From Pseudomonadota bacterium (GTDB lineage Bacteria; Pseudomonadota; Gammaproteobacteria; Steroidobacterales; Steroidobacteraceae): a stretch of DNA of 57,636 nucleotides. Below, piece after piece: positions 26,075-34,920 of the stretch (the first letter of the stretch is position 1; every line of letters begins with the position of its first letter). Both the position numbers and the translations under genes were made by a program. The stretch spans positions 1 to 57,636 of the forward strand of contig CAUJIK010000109.1 in the NCBI GenBank assembly GCA_963205255.1, given 5' to 3'. The notes beneath the pieces are model-generated. The model worked only from the letters and a program-made list of their open reading frames with translations. It did no database searches and was not told the DNA's origin.

Positions 26075-26682
26075 GGACGGTGCTCCGGAGTGGCGGGGCG
26101 GGAGGTCAGGGCATCCACGCGGGCGGCCAGCCGGTCCGTGCGTTCACGCAGCCGGTCGACTTCATCGAGGAACTGCCGTGCCTCGGCGCTGCTGACGAGT
26201 TCGCCGCGTTCATGCGCCACATATTCGCCCACATTGCGCGCCACGGTGTGCAGGCTGTCGCGCCCGTAACCCGCGGCCATGCGCAGCAGCTTGCCCACTC
26301 CCTGGGCGGGCACATCGCCCATCAGCCCGGACAGCGCCTCTTCCAGGTCGGGCCGCAGCAACTGGATGATCTGCTGGAAACGTTCGGCCACCTGGCCATC
26401 GCCATCGATGGTGACATCGCCGCGGCGGATCACATCAGCCGGGTTCTCGCGCGCCAGCGCAAGCAGCGCCAGCGGCGTGCCGGACAGGCGGGCGTCAGCA
26501 TCGTCGGCGGCGCCTTTCTCCAGCAGCAGGCGATCATGCGCCGCGTGCAGCGTCATGCGCCAGGGCGTGTAGCGGGCTTCGATGGCAAGGCTCTGGCCTT
26601 CGAGCAGGGCCAGCAGTTCGCGGGCACGCGGGCTGCCCTGCACCTCGCGATCGATCGCGGCCTGCAGACGTTCGGTGAGCAT
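26071..26682 (-). CDS. ubiJ: UbiJ, SCP2-domain ubiquinone synthesis factor
   Basis: A 203-residue protein. An N-terminal SCP2-type lipid-binding region (residues ~20-110, with RYTPWRMTLHAAHDRLLL and GDVTIDGDGQ) is followed by a C-terminal coiled coil (residues ~165-195). From family knowledge UbiJ binds hydrophobic intermediates and pairs with UbiK (present here at 36.4 kb) in the Ubi complex. The ATG at 26682 overlaps the ubiE stop (TGATG). The longer open frame upstream is antisense-type shadow of ubiE. Confidence 0.92.
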   Translation of the reverse strand: MLTERLQAAIDREVQGSPRARELLALLEGQSLAIEARYTPWRMTLHAAHDRLLLEKGAADDADARLSGTPLALLALARENPADVIRRGDVTIDGDGQVAERFQQIIQLLRPDLEEALSGLMGDVPAQGVGKLLRMAAGYGRDSLHTVARNVGEYVAHERGELVSSAEARQFLDEVDRLRERTDRLAARVDALTSRPATPEHRP

Positions 26683-27440
26683 CAGTAGCAGTAGCCGCGG
26701 TGCACGGCGACCAGGCCGCCGGAGAGGTTCTGGTAGCTGCAGTTCTCCAGGCCCGCCTCTTTCATCATGCCCAGCAGCGTTTCCTGATCGGGATGCTTGC
26801 GGATGGATTCGGCAAGGTAACGGTAGCTGTCCGCATCGCCGGCCACCCACTGGCCCAGCCTTGGCAAGGCCTCGAAGGAATACAGGTCGTAGAGCTTGCG
26901 CAGCGCCGGCACCGCCAGCTGCGAGAACTCCAGCACGATCACCTGCCCGCCCGGCCGCAGCACGCGTCGCATGGAGCGCAGCGCCGCCGGCTTGTCGGTG
27001 ACATTGCGCAGGCCGAAGCCGATGGTCACGCAATCGAAGCTGGCATCGCGGAAGGGCAGGCATTCGGCGTTGGCCTGCGCGACGCGGATGTTGTCCGCGA
27101 AGCCGTGATCGAGCACGCGGTCGCGCCCGCGCGCCAGCATCTCGGCGTTGATGTCGGTAAGCAACACCAGCCCCGAAGGTCCTACCTGTTTCGCCATGCC
27201 CATGGAGATGTCGCCGGTTCCGCCCGCCACGTCCAGCGCCCGCTGGCCGGGTCGCAGTCCGGTGCATGCGAGCGTGAAACGCTTCCACATGCGGTGCAGA
27301 CCCATGGACATGAGGTCGTTCATGAGGTCGTAGCGGCCGGCGACTGAGTCGAAAACGCCACGCACACGGCGCGCCTTGTCGCTCCAGGCCACTTGCTCGA
27401 AGCCGAAGTCGGTCTGCTGTCTGGTCTCGCGATCCTGCAT
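26682..27440 (-). CDS. ubiE: Ubiquinone/menaquinone C-methyltransferase
   Basis: A 252-residue class I SAM methyltransferase that C-methylates the demethyl-quinone ring. The SAM motif I is [14 protein letters not shown]. The family signatures [21 protein letters not shown] at the N-terminus and [15 protein letters not shown] are present, and the protein ends in VAVHRGYCY-type sequence. Start at ATG 27440. First gene of ubiE-ubiJ-ubiB. The 342 bases upstream are shared with the divergent bTHX gene. Confidence 0.97.
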   Translation of the reverse strand: MQDRETRQQTDFGFEQVAWSDKARRVRGVFDSVAGRYDLMNDLMSMGLHRMWKRFTLACTGLRPGQRALDVAGGTGDISMGMAKQVGPSGLVLLTDINAEMLARGRDRVLDHGFADNIRVAQANAECLPFRDASFDCVTIGFGLRNVTDKPAALRSMRRVLRPGGQVIVLEFSQLAVPALRKLYDLYSFEALPRLGQWVAGDADSYRYLAESIRKHPDQETLLGMMKEAGLENCSYQNLSGGLVAVHRGYCY

Positions 27441-27646
27441 TTTTCAGCCTTTTGGGACGATTTTGAGGGCCGCAAATACCTGCCGCGGCAACTGAATTCT
27501 CGCTGATTCATGGCCTCCAGGCGCAATCGTTGCCAAACAACCAACTTTGTTGCGCCAGGGTCTTTCAATCTGCGCCGAGCTGAAGCATGATCCACCCGGG
27601 CTCGGTGCTCGATGAGCGGCGGCCAATGGGGGTCTTGTCAAGATTC
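27441..27646. other. Intergenic region upstream of ubiE, no gene found
   Basis: About 200 bases between the ubiE start and the strong hairpin at 27647. They should hold the ubiE promoter on the minus strand. A weak candidate is TTGGCA near 27540 with an A/T-rich hexamer 17-18 bases downstream. On the plus strand nothing codes, yet a factor-independent terminator stands at the end, so an unannotated plus-strand transcript is possible. Confidence 0.4.
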
Positions 27647-27677
27647 GGCCGGGCAATTTGCCCGGCCTTTCTTTTTG
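27647..27677 (+). terminator. Strong factor-independent terminator
   Basis: GGCCGGGCAA (27647-27656) pairs perfectly with TTGCCCGGCC (27658-27667), followed by TTTCTTTTTG. This is the classic form for the plus strand. No recognised gene on this strand ends just upstream: the nearest is ubiB's neighbour at 24393, and ubiE is on the other strand. Confidence 0.8.
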
Positions 27678-27782
27678 CCGTGGCTCGAAAGCTACGCTGT
27701 GCTGTGGCGCCATGCGCGCATTGTGGACAGTCCAGCTCTTGTTTCCTAGACTTCGCCGCCTTTGCGCAAGCTGGAGAGACAC

Positions 27783-27950
27783 GTGGGAAAAGGTGATCGC
27801 AGAACCCGTCGCGGCAAGATCTACGCCGGTTCATTCGGCAAGTCGCGGCCCAAGGACCCGAAGGCGACCAAAGTCGCCAAGGCCGCGCCCGTGAAGTCCG
27901 CCGCCGCCAAGCCGGCTGCCAAGACCGCGGCACGCAAGAAGTCCGCGTAA
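27783..27950 (+). CDS. 30S ribosomal protein bTHX with Lys/Ala-rich tail
   Basis: A 55-residue, very basic protein. The first ~23 residues, MGKGDRRTRRGKIYAGSFGK, are the bTHX (Thx/S31) signature, a small peptide that sits in the head of the 30S subunit in Thermus and many proteobacteria. The rest is a lysine- and alanine-rich repeat-like tail (KVAKAAPVKSAAAKPAAK) not present in Thermus Thx, resembling histone H1-like or AlgP tails. GTG start at 27783 with GGAGAG four bases upstream; an in-frame earlier Met lacks a Shine-Dalgarno and would spoil the conserved N-terminus. Monocistronic, between a terminator and a convergent hairpin. Confidence 0.88.
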   Translation: MGKGDRRTRRGKIYAGSFGKSRPKDPKATKVAKAAPVKSAAAKPAAKTAARKKSA

Positions 27951-27960
27951 TTGCTGCGAT

Positions 27961-27990
27961 GGCCTGGCGGAGCATTGCTCCTGCCAGGCC
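27961..27990. terminator. Long hairpin between convergent bTHX and hslU
   Basis: GGCCTGGC plus GGAGC pair with GCTCC, one bulged T, then GCCAGGCC, around an ATT loop: 13 base pairs in 30 bases. It stands between the stops of two convergent genes and could end transcription from either side, but lacks a T-run on both strands, so it may instead be a 3'-end stabiliser. Confidence 0.45.
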
Positions 27991-28008
27991 GCCCGGCCTC
28001 CTCGGGCC

Positions 28009-28034
28009 AGGTCGCTGCAGAAGGTCGCTACAGA
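28009..28034. repeat. 13-bp tandem repeat, two copies
   Basis: AGGTCGCTGCAGA is followed directly by AGGTCGCTACAGA, and a third diverged copy (CAGTCCGCTACAGA) runs into the hslU stop. A short slippage-type tandem repeat with no evident function. Confidence 0.6.
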
Positions 28035-28042
28035 CCAGTCCG

Positions 28043-29371
28043 CTACAGAATATAGCGGCTCAGATCCTCATCGCGCGCCAGCTCGCTGAGCTGACGGTCC
28101 ACATAGGCTGCATCCACGGTCACCGTCGAGCCGCCCTGTTCCGAAGCCTCGTACGAGGCTGAATCCAGCAGCCGTTCCATCACCGTGTGCAGGCGCCGCG
28201 CGCCGATGTTCTCGGTGCGCTCATTCACCTGCCAGGCCACTTCCGCGATGCGTCGCACGCCGTCGGGCGTGAAGGCCAGCTGCACCTGCTCGGTGTCCAG
28301 CAGCGCGCGGTACTGCGCGGTCAGCGAGGCGTCCGGTTCGGTGAGGATGCGTTCGAAATCCTCGACCTTGAGCGGCTCCAGCTCCACGCGGATGGGCAGG
28401 CGGCCCTGCAGCTCGGGGATCAGGTCCGAGGGCCGCGACATGTGGAAGGCGCCGGAGCAGATGAACAGCACATGGTCGGTCTTGATCTGGCCGTGCTTGG
28501 TGGAGACGGTGCAGCCTTCCACCAGCGGCAGCAGGTCGCGCTGCACACCCTCGCGCGACACATCCGCGCCCATGGTGTCCTGGCGACGGGCGATCTTGTC
28601 GATCTCGTCGATGAACACGATGCCGTTCTCCTCGGCATTGGTCAGCGCCTTGAGTTTGATCTCTTCCTCGTTGATCAACTTCGCGGCTTCCTCGTCCAGC
28701 AGCAGCTTCTGCGCCTCGCGCACCTTCACGCGGCGGGTGCGCGTGCGCCCACCACCGAGGTTGCTGAACATGCTCGCCAGCTGCTGCTGCATCTCTTCCA
28801 TGCCGGGCGGCGCCATGATGTCGATGCCGGCGGGCATGGCGCGCACTTCGATTTCGATCTCGCGGTCGGCGAGCTGGCCCTCGCGCAGCATCTTGCGGAA
28901 GCGCTGGCGGGTTTCGGCATCGCGCGGCTGGGTGGGTTCGTCTGTGGAGAAGCCCATCTGCCGGGGGCGGGGCAGCAGCGCATCGAGCACGCGTTCCTCG
29001 GCGGCTTCCTCGGCCTGACCGCGCACGCGCGTCATCTCTTCCTCGCGCGTCATCTTCACCGCGACGTCGACCAGCTCCTTGATGATGGAGTCGACCTCGC
29101 GGCCCACATAGCCCACTTCGGTGAACTTGGTGGCCTCCACTTTCACGAACGGCGCCTTGGCAAGCTTCGCCAGCCGCCGCGCGATCTCGGTCTTGCCGCA
29201 GCCGGTGGGGCCGATCATGAGGATGTTCTTGGGGGTGATCTCGTGGCGCAGGGGTTCTTCGACCTGCATGCGGCGCCAGCGGTTGCGCAGCGCAATGGCC
29301 ACGGCGCGCTTGGCCGACTGCTGGCCGACGATGTGCTTGTCCAGTTCCTGCACGATCTGGTGCGGCGTCAT
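28043..29371 (-). CDS. hslU: HslU, unfoldase ATPase of the HslVU protease
   Basis: A 442-residue AAA+ ATPase that unfolds substrates and feeds them to HslV. Walker A is GPTGCGKTE, Walker B is [11 protein letters not shown], and the N-terminal [16 protein letters not shown] and C-terminal SRYIL (which docks into HslV pockets) are typical. The I domain lies between residues ~110 and 230. ATG in a four-base overlap with the hslV stop. The genes follow xerC by 34 bases with no clear heat-shock promoter between, so they probably belong to the dapF-DUF484-xerC transcript as well. Confidence 0.97.
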   Translation of the reverse strand: MTPHQIVQELDKHIVGQQSAKRAVAIALRNRWRRMQVEEPLRHEITPKNILMIGPTGCGKTEIARRLAKLAKAPFVKVEATKFTEVGYVGREVDSIIKELVDVAVKMTREEEMTRVRGQAEEAAEERVLDALLPRPRQMGFSTDEPTQPRDAETRQRFRKMLREGQLADREIEIEVRAMPAGIDIMAPPGMEEMQQQLASMFSNLGGGRTRTRRVKVREAQKLLLDEEAAKLINEEEIKLKALTNAEENGIVFIDEIDKIARRQDTMGADVSREGVQRDLLPLVEGCTVSTKHGQIKTDHVLFICSGAFHMSRPSDLIPELQGRLPIRVELEPLKVEDFERILTEPDASLTAQYRALLDTEQVQLAFTPDGVRRIAEVAWQVNERTENIGARRLHTVMERLLDSASYEASEQGGSTVTVDAAYVDRQLSELARDEDLSRYIL

Positions 29372-29919
29372 GACTTGCCCCCGAGTTCCTCGATGGTGAG
29401 ATTCCGGTTGGTGTAGATGCAGATGTCGGCCGCGATGCCCAGCGAGCGCTCGACGATGTCGCGCGCGGAGAGCTCCGTGTTCTCGTACAGCGCGCGCGCC
29501 GCCGACTGCGCGAAGGGGCCGCCGGAGCCGATGGCCGCCAGCGGCTGCTCGGGCTCGATCACATCGCCGTTGCCGGAGATCACATAGAGGGTGTCGGGAT
29601 CGCCCACCAGCAGCAGTGCCTCCAGGCGCCGCAGGTAGCGGTCCTGCCGCCAGTCCTTGGCCAGCTCGATGGCGGCGCGGGTGAGGTTGCCGAATTTTTG
29701 CAGCTTGCCTTCGAAGCGCTCGAACAGCGTGAAGGCGTCGGCTGTGCCGCCGGCGAAACCGGCCAGCACCTTGCCTTCATAGAGGCGGCGCACCTTGCGG
29801 GCATTGCCCTTCATCACCGTGTTGCCCAGGGTCACCTGGCCGTCGCCGCCGAGGGCCAGCAGCCCGTCGCGGCGCACGGCGAGGATGGTCGTGCTGTGGG
29901 GGTCGAATTTTTCGCTCAT
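29368..29919 (-). CDS. hslV: HslV, proteasome-like peptidase subunit
   Basis: A 183-residue N-terminal-nucleophile peptidase. The mature protein should start at T10 or T11 ([11 protein letters not shown]), so there is a nine- to ten-residue propeptide rather than the single Met of the E. coli protein. [32 protein letters not shown] is shown here only by its parts [11 protein letters not shown] and [10 protein letters not shown]. The C-terminal [12 protein letters not shown] is also typical. It forms the double hexamer that degrades proteins delivered by HslU. Confidence 0.96.
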   Translation of the reverse strand: MSEKFDPHSTTILAVRRDGLLALGGDGQVTLGNTVMKGNARKVRRLYEGKVLAGFAGGTADAFTLFERFEGKLQKFGNLTRAAIELAKDWRQDRYLRRLEALLLVGDPDTLYVISGNGDVIEPEQPLAAIGSGGPFAQSAARALYENTELSARDIVERSLGIAADICIYTNRNLTIEELGGKS

Positions 29920-29953
29920 AGGTCTGTGGGACCTTGGGGCGACAGGGCCGGAT

Positions 29954-30880
29954 TCAACCCCTGTTCTGGGCCTTCTTGCGGCGGGTTCGGGCGCGCGGGT
30001 GGGCGCCGTCGTAGACCCGCGCCAGGTGCTGGAAATCCAGGTGGGTGTAGACCTGAGTGGTGCTGATGTTGGCGTGCCCCAGCAGCTCCTGGACGCCGCG
30101 CAGGTCCTGGCTGGACTCCAGCAGGTGGGTGGCGAAGGAATGCCGGAACAGGTGCGGGTGCAGGTTCACGGGCAGCCCCTGACGGCGGGCCAGCGCGGCG
30201 AGCCGCAGCTGCACCGAGCGGGCGCCGAGACGGCGGCCACTGCGGCCGACGAACAGGGCCTGCTCATCCGGCTTCGCAAGCGCGGGACGGGTGCGCGAAA
30301 TCCAGCCGCGCAGCGCTGCCTGGGCCTTGCCGCCCACCGGCACCACCCGGGTCTTGCTGCCCTTGCCCAGCACGCGCACCGTGCCATCGCCGAAGTCCAC
30401 CGAGCCGAGGTCGAGGCCCAGCAGCTCCGAAAGCCGCAGGCCGGAGGAATAGAGCAGCTCCATCATCGCAAGGTCGCGTTCTTCCAGAGGGCCGTCGGCC
30501 GGTGATTCGAGCAGGCGGCTCATCTGGTCGACGTCGATGGTGTCGGGCAGGCGCCGCCGGGCCTTGGGCGCCAGCACGCCGACGGCGGGGTTCTTCGTCG
30601 CGAGGCCCTCGCGCAGCAGGAATTCGTAGAAGGTGCGTATGGCCGACAGGCGGCGCTGGATGCTGCGCGGGCCGAGGCCGCGCGCATGCGAACGCGCGGC
30701 AAAGGTGCGCACATGCGCATGGTCCAGGTCGGGCCAGGCGGCAAGGCCCTGGGTGTCGCACCACTGGGCGAGCTGGGCCAGATCGCGCTGGTAGGCCGCG
30801 GCGGTGTGCGGTGACAGCCGCCGCTCGGTGGACATGTGGCTCGCGAAGCGCCGCAGCGCCTCGCCGGCATCGGGAGTCAT
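29954..30880 (-). CDS. xerC: Tyrosine recombinase XerC
   Basis: A 308-residue site-specific recombinase (311 if the ATG at 30889 is used) that resolves chromosome dimers at dif with XerD. Counting from 30889, the catalytic set is R152 (SGLRLSELL), K178 (GKGSK), H246 and R249 (HPHLFRH), H272 (LLGHANIST) and Y281 (QVYTHLD). The N-terminal SAM-like domain ends with [16 protein letters not shown]. The order dapF-DUF484-xerC matches the conserved gammaproteobacterial cluster, which distinguishes it from the island integrase and from XerD. The internal ATG at 30880 is favoured slightly. Confidence 0.95.
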   Translation of the reverse strand: MTPDAGEALRRFASHMSTERRLSPHTAAAYQRDLAQLAQWCDTQGLAAWPDLDHAHVRTFAARSHARGLGPRSIQRRLSAIRTFYEFLLREGLATKNPAVGVLAPKARRRLPDTIDVDQMSRLLESPADGPLEERDLAMMELLYSSGLRLSELLGLDLGSVDFGDGTVRVLGKGSKTRVVPVGGKAQAALRGWISRTRPALAKPDEQALFVGRSGRRLGARSVQLRLAALARRQGLPVNLHPHLFRHSFATHLLESSQDLRGVQELLGHANISTTQVYTHLDFQHLARVYDGAHPRARTRRKKAQNRG

Positions 30881-30922
30881 GCCGTGCACCCGCCAGCAAG
30901 GCGGGCATGCGACGACGCTCTG

Positions 30923-31606
30923 TCAGTCGCGCGACAGCGCATCGGCGATCAGCTCGCCCAGCGTCGCGAGGAACTCGGTGCTCATGCCGGGATGGAAGCG
31001 GTCGCGATCGTGGCTGCCCAGCACCAGCAGGCCCTGGCCCGCCAGCGGCACCAGCGCCACGGAGCCGATTTCCCCGGCGTCGGCGCCGAAGAGGTATTCG
31101 CGCTGGCTGTCGCGCACCTGCCCGCAGCGCGGCTTGCCGGAAGTCAGCAGCGACTCGAAGCCGGCGAGGCTCTCCTCGCGCCGGTCGACGCTGCGCACGA
31201 AACGCATGCTGGCGTCGCTGGCATTGGGCGAGAACAGCAGCAGCACGATCTGCGAGGCATCGAGGTCTTCGCGGAAGCTGCGCTCGATCTGCGTCAGGAT
31301 CTCGCGCCGCGTGGGCGCGGCCATGAGGCGCCGGCCGAACTGGTGGATCTTGCTGGCCAGCTGCTCGTTGGCGCGCGCGATGCTGACCAGCTCCGCCAGC
31401 CGCGATTCGGTGGTCTGCTGCTTCTCGCGCAGCACCTCGACCTGGCGCTCCACCAGCGAGATGGCGCTGCCGCGCGCATGCGGCAGCCGCAGCGCGGCCA
31501 GCAGGTCGCTGTGGCGCAGGAAGAAATCCGGATGCTCGAGCAGCCAGGCGGCGATCTGTTCTTCGCTGAGGGCGGGCTCGGCGGCCCGCGGTGCCAGGCT
31601 GGTCAT
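30923..31606 (-). CDS. DUF484 family protein (GAF-like)
   Basis: A 227-residue protein of the DUF484 (YigA-like) family. The N-terminal AWLLEHPDFFLRHSDLL and the long helix with SAISLVERQVEVLREKQ are hallmark sequences; the C-terminal half is GAF-like, with GSVALVPLAGQGLLVLGSHDRDRF. The function is unknown, but the gene always travels between dapF and xerC. The ATG at 31606 overlaps the dapF stop as ATGA; the open frame upstream lies within dapF. Confidence 0.9.
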   Translation of the reverse strand: MTSLAPRAAEPALSEEQIAAWLLEHPDFFLRHSDLLAALRLPHARGSAISLVERQVEVLREKQQTTESRLAELVSIARANEQLASKIHQFGRRLMAAPTRREILTQIERSFREDLDASQIVLLLFSPNASDASMRFVRSVDRREESLAGFESLLTSGKPRCGQVRDSQREYLFGADAGEIGSVALVPLAGQGLLVLGSHDRDRFHPGMSTEFLATLGELIADALSRD

Positions 31607-32451
31607 GGATTGGGGAACTCCTGCAGGTTGATATGGCCGATGAAAGATACTTCGGCGGGGCCTTCCATCCAAAGGTGCTGGCCCGGACCCGCCCAGCTGA
31701 TGGTGAGTCTGCCGCCCGGCAGATCCACCTGCACGCGCTCATCGAGCAGGCCATCGCGGCGGCCGGCGGCGACCGCGGCGCAGGCGCCGGTGCCGCAGGC
31801 CTGGGTCTCGCCCACGCCGCGCTCGAACACGCGCAGCAGAATGTGGTCGCGCGCCAGGATCTGCCGGAAGCCGACGTTCACCCGACGCTGGAAACGGGGG
31901 TCTGATTCGAGCGCCGCGCCTACTGTGCCCACGGGCGCGCTGGCGACATCGGCTACTTCGATCACTGCATGGGGATTGCCCATGGAGACGATGCTGAACT
32001 GCGCGCGCGCGTCGTCGACGTCGAGGTGATACGGCGGGCCAGGCTCGCCGGCGGTGTCGAAGGCCACGGCTCGGGCGGAGAAGTCAGGTTCGCCCATGTC
32101 CACGGCGACGATGCCGGGGGAGCGCAGTTCAGCCGCCACCGGGCCGCTGGGGCTTTCCAGTGCAAGGCGGCCATTGGTGGCGCGATCACGCAGCAGTTCG
32201 GCCACGCAGCGCGCGCCATTGCCGCATTGTTCGACCTCGGCGCCATCGGCGTTGAAGATGCGGTAGTAGGCGACGGTGCCGGCGCTGCGCGGCGGCTCGA
32301 TGACCAGCGCTTGGTCGAAGCCGATGCCGCGATGACGGTCGGCGAGCGCGCGCCACTGCCTCGGCGGCAGCGTGCCGAGACGGCGGTCGCCGGTCTCGAA
32401 GACGATGAAGTCGTTGCCGAGACCGTGCATCTTGGTGAATTCGATCTGCAC
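31603..32451 (-). CDS. dapF: Diaminopimelate epimerase
   Basis: A 282-residue enzyme that interconverts L,L- and meso-diaminopimelate for lysine and peptidoglycan synthesis. The two catalytic cysteines are C76 (EQCGNGARC) and C219 (TQACGTGA). FTKMHGLGNDFIVFE at the start and SMGNPHAV are family signatures. First gene of the dapF-DUF484-xerC-hslVU series; 39 bases separate it from the response-regulator stop upstream, so it may also be read from that promoter. Confidence 0.97.
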   Translation of the reverse strand: MQIEFTKMHGLGNDFIVFETGDRRLGTLPPRQWRALADRHRGIGFDQALVIEPPRSAGTVAYYRIFNADGAEVEQCGNGARCVAELLRDRATNGRLALESPSGPVAAELRSPGIVAVDMGEPDFSARAVAFDTAGEPGPPYHLDVDDARAQFSIVSMGNPHAVIEVADVASAPVGTVGAALESDPRFQRRVNVGFRQILARDHILLRVFERGVGETQACGTGACAAVAAGRRDGLLDERVQVDLPGGRLTISWAGPGQHLWMEGPAEVSFIGHINLQEFPNP

Positions 32452-32490
32452 GCCGGCATTTTACACTGGCGGATGCGGCGCCTGTGCTCT

Positions 32491-33225
32491 TCAGCGGTGG
32501 GCGTCGAGCGCATCCTTCACTTCGGCTGCGAGCCTCCTGCTCACGGACAGTGGCTTAGGCGTGCCGCGCAGCCGCAGCAGGTACTGGCCCTCGTCGCCGC
32601 GCTCCAGCGACTCGACGAAGGCACGGTTGACCAGCGTGTTGCGGTGGATGCGGACGAAGCCGGCGCCCAGCTCCTGTTCGAGCTGGCGCAGTGAATCCTC
32701 GATCAGGTTCTCGCCGTCCAGGTGGCGCACGGTGACGTATTTCTGGTCCGCGACCAGACAGATGATCTGTTCCACGCGCAGCAGCCGCACCCCGTCGCGC
32801 TGGCGCAGCGACAGATGGGTGCGCGGCGCGACCGAGGTCATGGCCTGCATCTGCCGCGGGTTGAGCCGGCTGGCGCGTTCGGTGGCGGCGGCCAGCTTCT
32901 CTTTGCGCAGCGGCTTCAGCAGATAACCGACGGCCTGCGTCTCGAAGGCTTCCAGCGCATGTTCGTCATGGGCGGTGGTGAAGATCACGGCCGGCGGCGC
33001 ATCCAGGCCCATCAGGTGCCGCGCCAGTTCCAGCCCCGACATGCCCGGCATGCGCACATCGAGATAGACCACATCGGGGCGCAGCTCCACGCAGCGCGTC
33101 AGCGCCTGTGCGGCATCCGCCGCCTCGGCCGCGACTTCGACCTGCCCCAGCTCGGCGAGCAATGCCTTGAGACGCGAGCGTGCCGGCGCCTCATCGTCCA
33201 CGACGATGGCCTTCAGCAGGCTCAT
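32491..33225 (-). CDS. LytTR-family response regulator, AlgR-like
   Basis: A 244-residue regulator. The receiver domain (residues ~5-120) has the acidic pair D10-D11, the phosphoacceptor D56 (YLDVRMPG), T in IFTTAHDEHA and K in LLKPL. The DNA-binding LytTR domain (residues ~140-240) contains VTVRHLDGENLIEDSL and GFVRIHRNTLVN. The arrangement with the adjacent kinase is that of AlgZ-AlgR, which controls alginate and type IV pili in Pseudomonas; the targets here are unknown. Translationally coupled to the kinase (ATGA). Confidence 0.92.
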   Translation of the reverse strand: MSLLKAIVVDDEAPARSRLKALLAELGQVEVAAEAADAAQALTRCVELRPDVVYLDVRMPGMSGLELARHLMGLDAPPAVIFTTAHDEHALEAFETQAVGYLLKPLRKEKLAAATERASRLNPRQMQAMTSVAPRTHLSLRQRDGVRLLRVEQIICLVADQKYVTVRHLDGENLIEDSLRQLEQELGAGFVRIHRNTLVNRAFVESLERGDEGQYLLRLRGTPKPLSVSRRLAAEVKDALDAHR

Positions 33226-34286
33226 GGCGTGCCTTCCGCCGCCTGGGTGTGCGGGAAGCGCAACCGCACCACGAATTCGCCGCCCTCATCGCCCACGGAG
33301 ACCTGCGCCTTTGCGCCGTAAAGCAGGATGAAGCGCTCGCGGATGTTGTCGAGCGCGATGCCGTGGCCGCCGCGACTGTTGCGCGATGTGGCGGGCAGCG
33401 GATTGCGCACGGCGATGACGATGCCGTCATCCTCGTCCGCGCCATCGATGATCACCTCGCCGCCGTCGGGCAGGTTCTCGATGCCATGGCCGATGGCGTT
33501 CTCCAGCAGCGGCTGGATGGTGAGGCTCGGGATCAGCGCCCGCATGGGCAGGTCACGCACGTTCCAGCGCACCCGCAGCCGCTCGCCGAGGCGCAGCTGC
33601 TCGATGCGCTGGTAGATGCGCGCGATCTCCAGCTCCTCCTTGAGCGTGATCAGGCTGCGCTTTTCGCTCAGCGCGGCGCGGAACAGGTCCGACAGATCCT
33701 GCACCGCTTCCTCGGCGCGCGCCGGGTCGCTGCGCGTCAGCGCGGCGATGGTGTTCATGCTGTTGTAGAGGAAGTGCGGACGGATGCGTGCCTGCAACGC
33801 GTTGACGCGCGCATGGGCGTGGCTCTCCACGTTGAGGCGCCACTGCTGGGTGACGTAGAAGTAGCGCAGCGCCAGCGCGCTGACCATCAGGCCGATGACC
33901 ACATTGCGCGCCACGAACAGCCAGCGCTCGCCCGAGGCGGCGCCCAGCAGGCCGCCGGGGTTGAGCGATGGGCTTGCCATCAGCGACCAGGAGGCCAGCG
34001 AAACGATGGCGACCAGCAGAGCCAGGGAGGCCAGCACCAGGGTTGCGCCCGCGGCCGCGGACTGGCGGGCGATGAGCCGGCGCATTCTGCACAGCAACGC
34101 CGCGCCGGCAAGGCCGATCCACACCAGGAACATCGCGGCGCGCGCCAGCGCGATCCAGAAACCCGAGCCGAAACCGGCCGCGGCCAGCGCCAGCATCAGC
34201 GCCGTGAGCGCGACGATGAGCAGCACGCCCAGCACGGCGCGTGGCTCGCAGAAATCGGGCAGCAGCAGATGGCGGGCTTCGGACAC
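33222..34286 (-). CDS. LytS/AlgZ-type sensor histidine kinase
   Basis: A 354-residue membrane kinase. Four hydrophobic helices fill residues ~18-140, with very short loops, followed by a His_kinase domain with H171 in RIRPHFLYNSMNTI and an ATPase with PLLENAIGHGIENL. This is the minimal HPK7/8-like kinase type that pairs with LytTR regulators; AlgZ/FimS of Pseudomonas has the same layout. It lies between a DUF4124 gene (27-base gap) and its regulator (four-base overlap). Confidence 0.9.
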   Translation of the reverse strand: MSEARHLLLPDFCEPRAVLGVLLIVALTALMLALAAAGFGSGFWIALARAAMFLVWIGLAGAALLCRMRRLIARQSAAAGATLVLASLALLVAIVSLASWSLMASPSLNPGGLLGAASGERWLFVARNVVIGLMVSALALRYFYVTQQWRLNVESHAHARVNALQARIRPHFLYNSMNTIAALTRSDPARAEEAVQDLSDLFRAALSEKRSLITLKEELEIARIYQRIEQLRLGERLRVRWNVRDLPMRALIPSLTIQPLLENAIGHGIENLPDGGEVIIDGADEDDGIVIAVRNPLPATSRNSRGGHGIALDNIRERFILLYGAKAQVSVGDEGGEFVVRLRFPHTQAAEGTP

Positions 34287-34313
34287 GGCCGGAACCGTAT
34301 CAGAAGAAGGGGG

Positions 34314-34766
34314 TTACGGACCGCAGGCCAGGTCGCGCGCGGAGCGTGCCTGCAGACGCGCGGCATCGAGCTCGGCGTCGTTCAGGAAAACCCGGTTGCC
34401 CTTGTCGTCGGTGCGGTACATGCGGCGGGCCTGCACGGATTGCTGATAGCTGGCCTCGGCCTTCTTGCATTGCTCGGCTTTGGCCGAGGCGGCCTCGGCG
34501 CGCACTTCCTGCGCCACCTGGCTGCTCACGGCGGGCAGTGGGGACGGTGCACCCGCATTGTCCTGGGCGGCCGGAGTGGGGGCGCTGGCCGGCGGAGCGG
34601 GCGGCGGGCGGCGCGTGCCGCTGATCAGCTCGGCACCGGGCTGCGGCTGATCCGCGTAATGCCAGACGCCGTTGGCGTCCTTCCAGCGGTAGATCTCGCC
34701 CGCGGCAAAAGCCACCGACGTGGCACCGAGGACGCAGGCAGCGGCAATGAGGATGATGTGGCGCAT
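34314..34766 (-). CDS. DUF4124 domain-containing exported protein
   Basis: A 150-residue protein with a signal peptide (MRHIILIAAACVLGA up to VAFA) and the DUF4124 sequence GEIYRWKDANGVWHYADQPQPGAE. A Pro/Ala-rich linker and a charged C-terminal part ending KGNRVFLNDAELDAAR follow. The ATG at 34766 has GGAG eight bases upstream; the frame is open further upstream but shows no signal. DUF4124 proteins are periplasmic or outer-membrane proteins of unknown function. It precedes the kinase-regulator pair by 27 bases and is probably in its transcript. Confidence 0.85.
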   Translation of the reverse strand: MRHIILIAAACVLGATSVAFAAGEIYRWKDANGVWHYADQPQPGAELISGTRRPPPAPPASAPTPAAQDNAGAPSPLPAVSSQVAQEVRAEAASAKAEQCKKAEASYQQSVQARRMYRTDDKGNRVFLNDAELDAARLQARSARDLACGP

Positions 34767-34851
34767 GTCGTTACTCCAACCGAAGTATCGCCGCTGGCGG
34801 GGCAAGCCAGTGTGATGTCCTTCACAGTGACGTTCCGCCGGAAGTCTCTCC

Positions 34852-34890
34852 AAAAAGGAAAACCCCGGCAACCTTGCGATTGCCGGGGTT
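34852..34890 (-). terminator. Terminator of amtB
   Basis: On the minus strand AACCCCGGCAA pairs perfectly with TTGCCGGGGTT (arms 34880-34890 and 34861-34871, 8-base loop) and is followed by TTCCTTTTTG. It lies 31 bases after the amtB stop and before the DUF4124 promoter region. Confidence 0.88.
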
Positions 34891-34920
34891 GCGGGGCGCC
34901 TTGCTCCCGCCGGAGCGCCC

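Noticed and set aside
27441-27677. 6S RNA (ssrS) upstream of bTHX
   Set aside because: The region lacks the long near-palindromic stem with central bubble expected for 6S RNA; only the terminator hairpin is clear. Kept as an unassigned possible small RNA.
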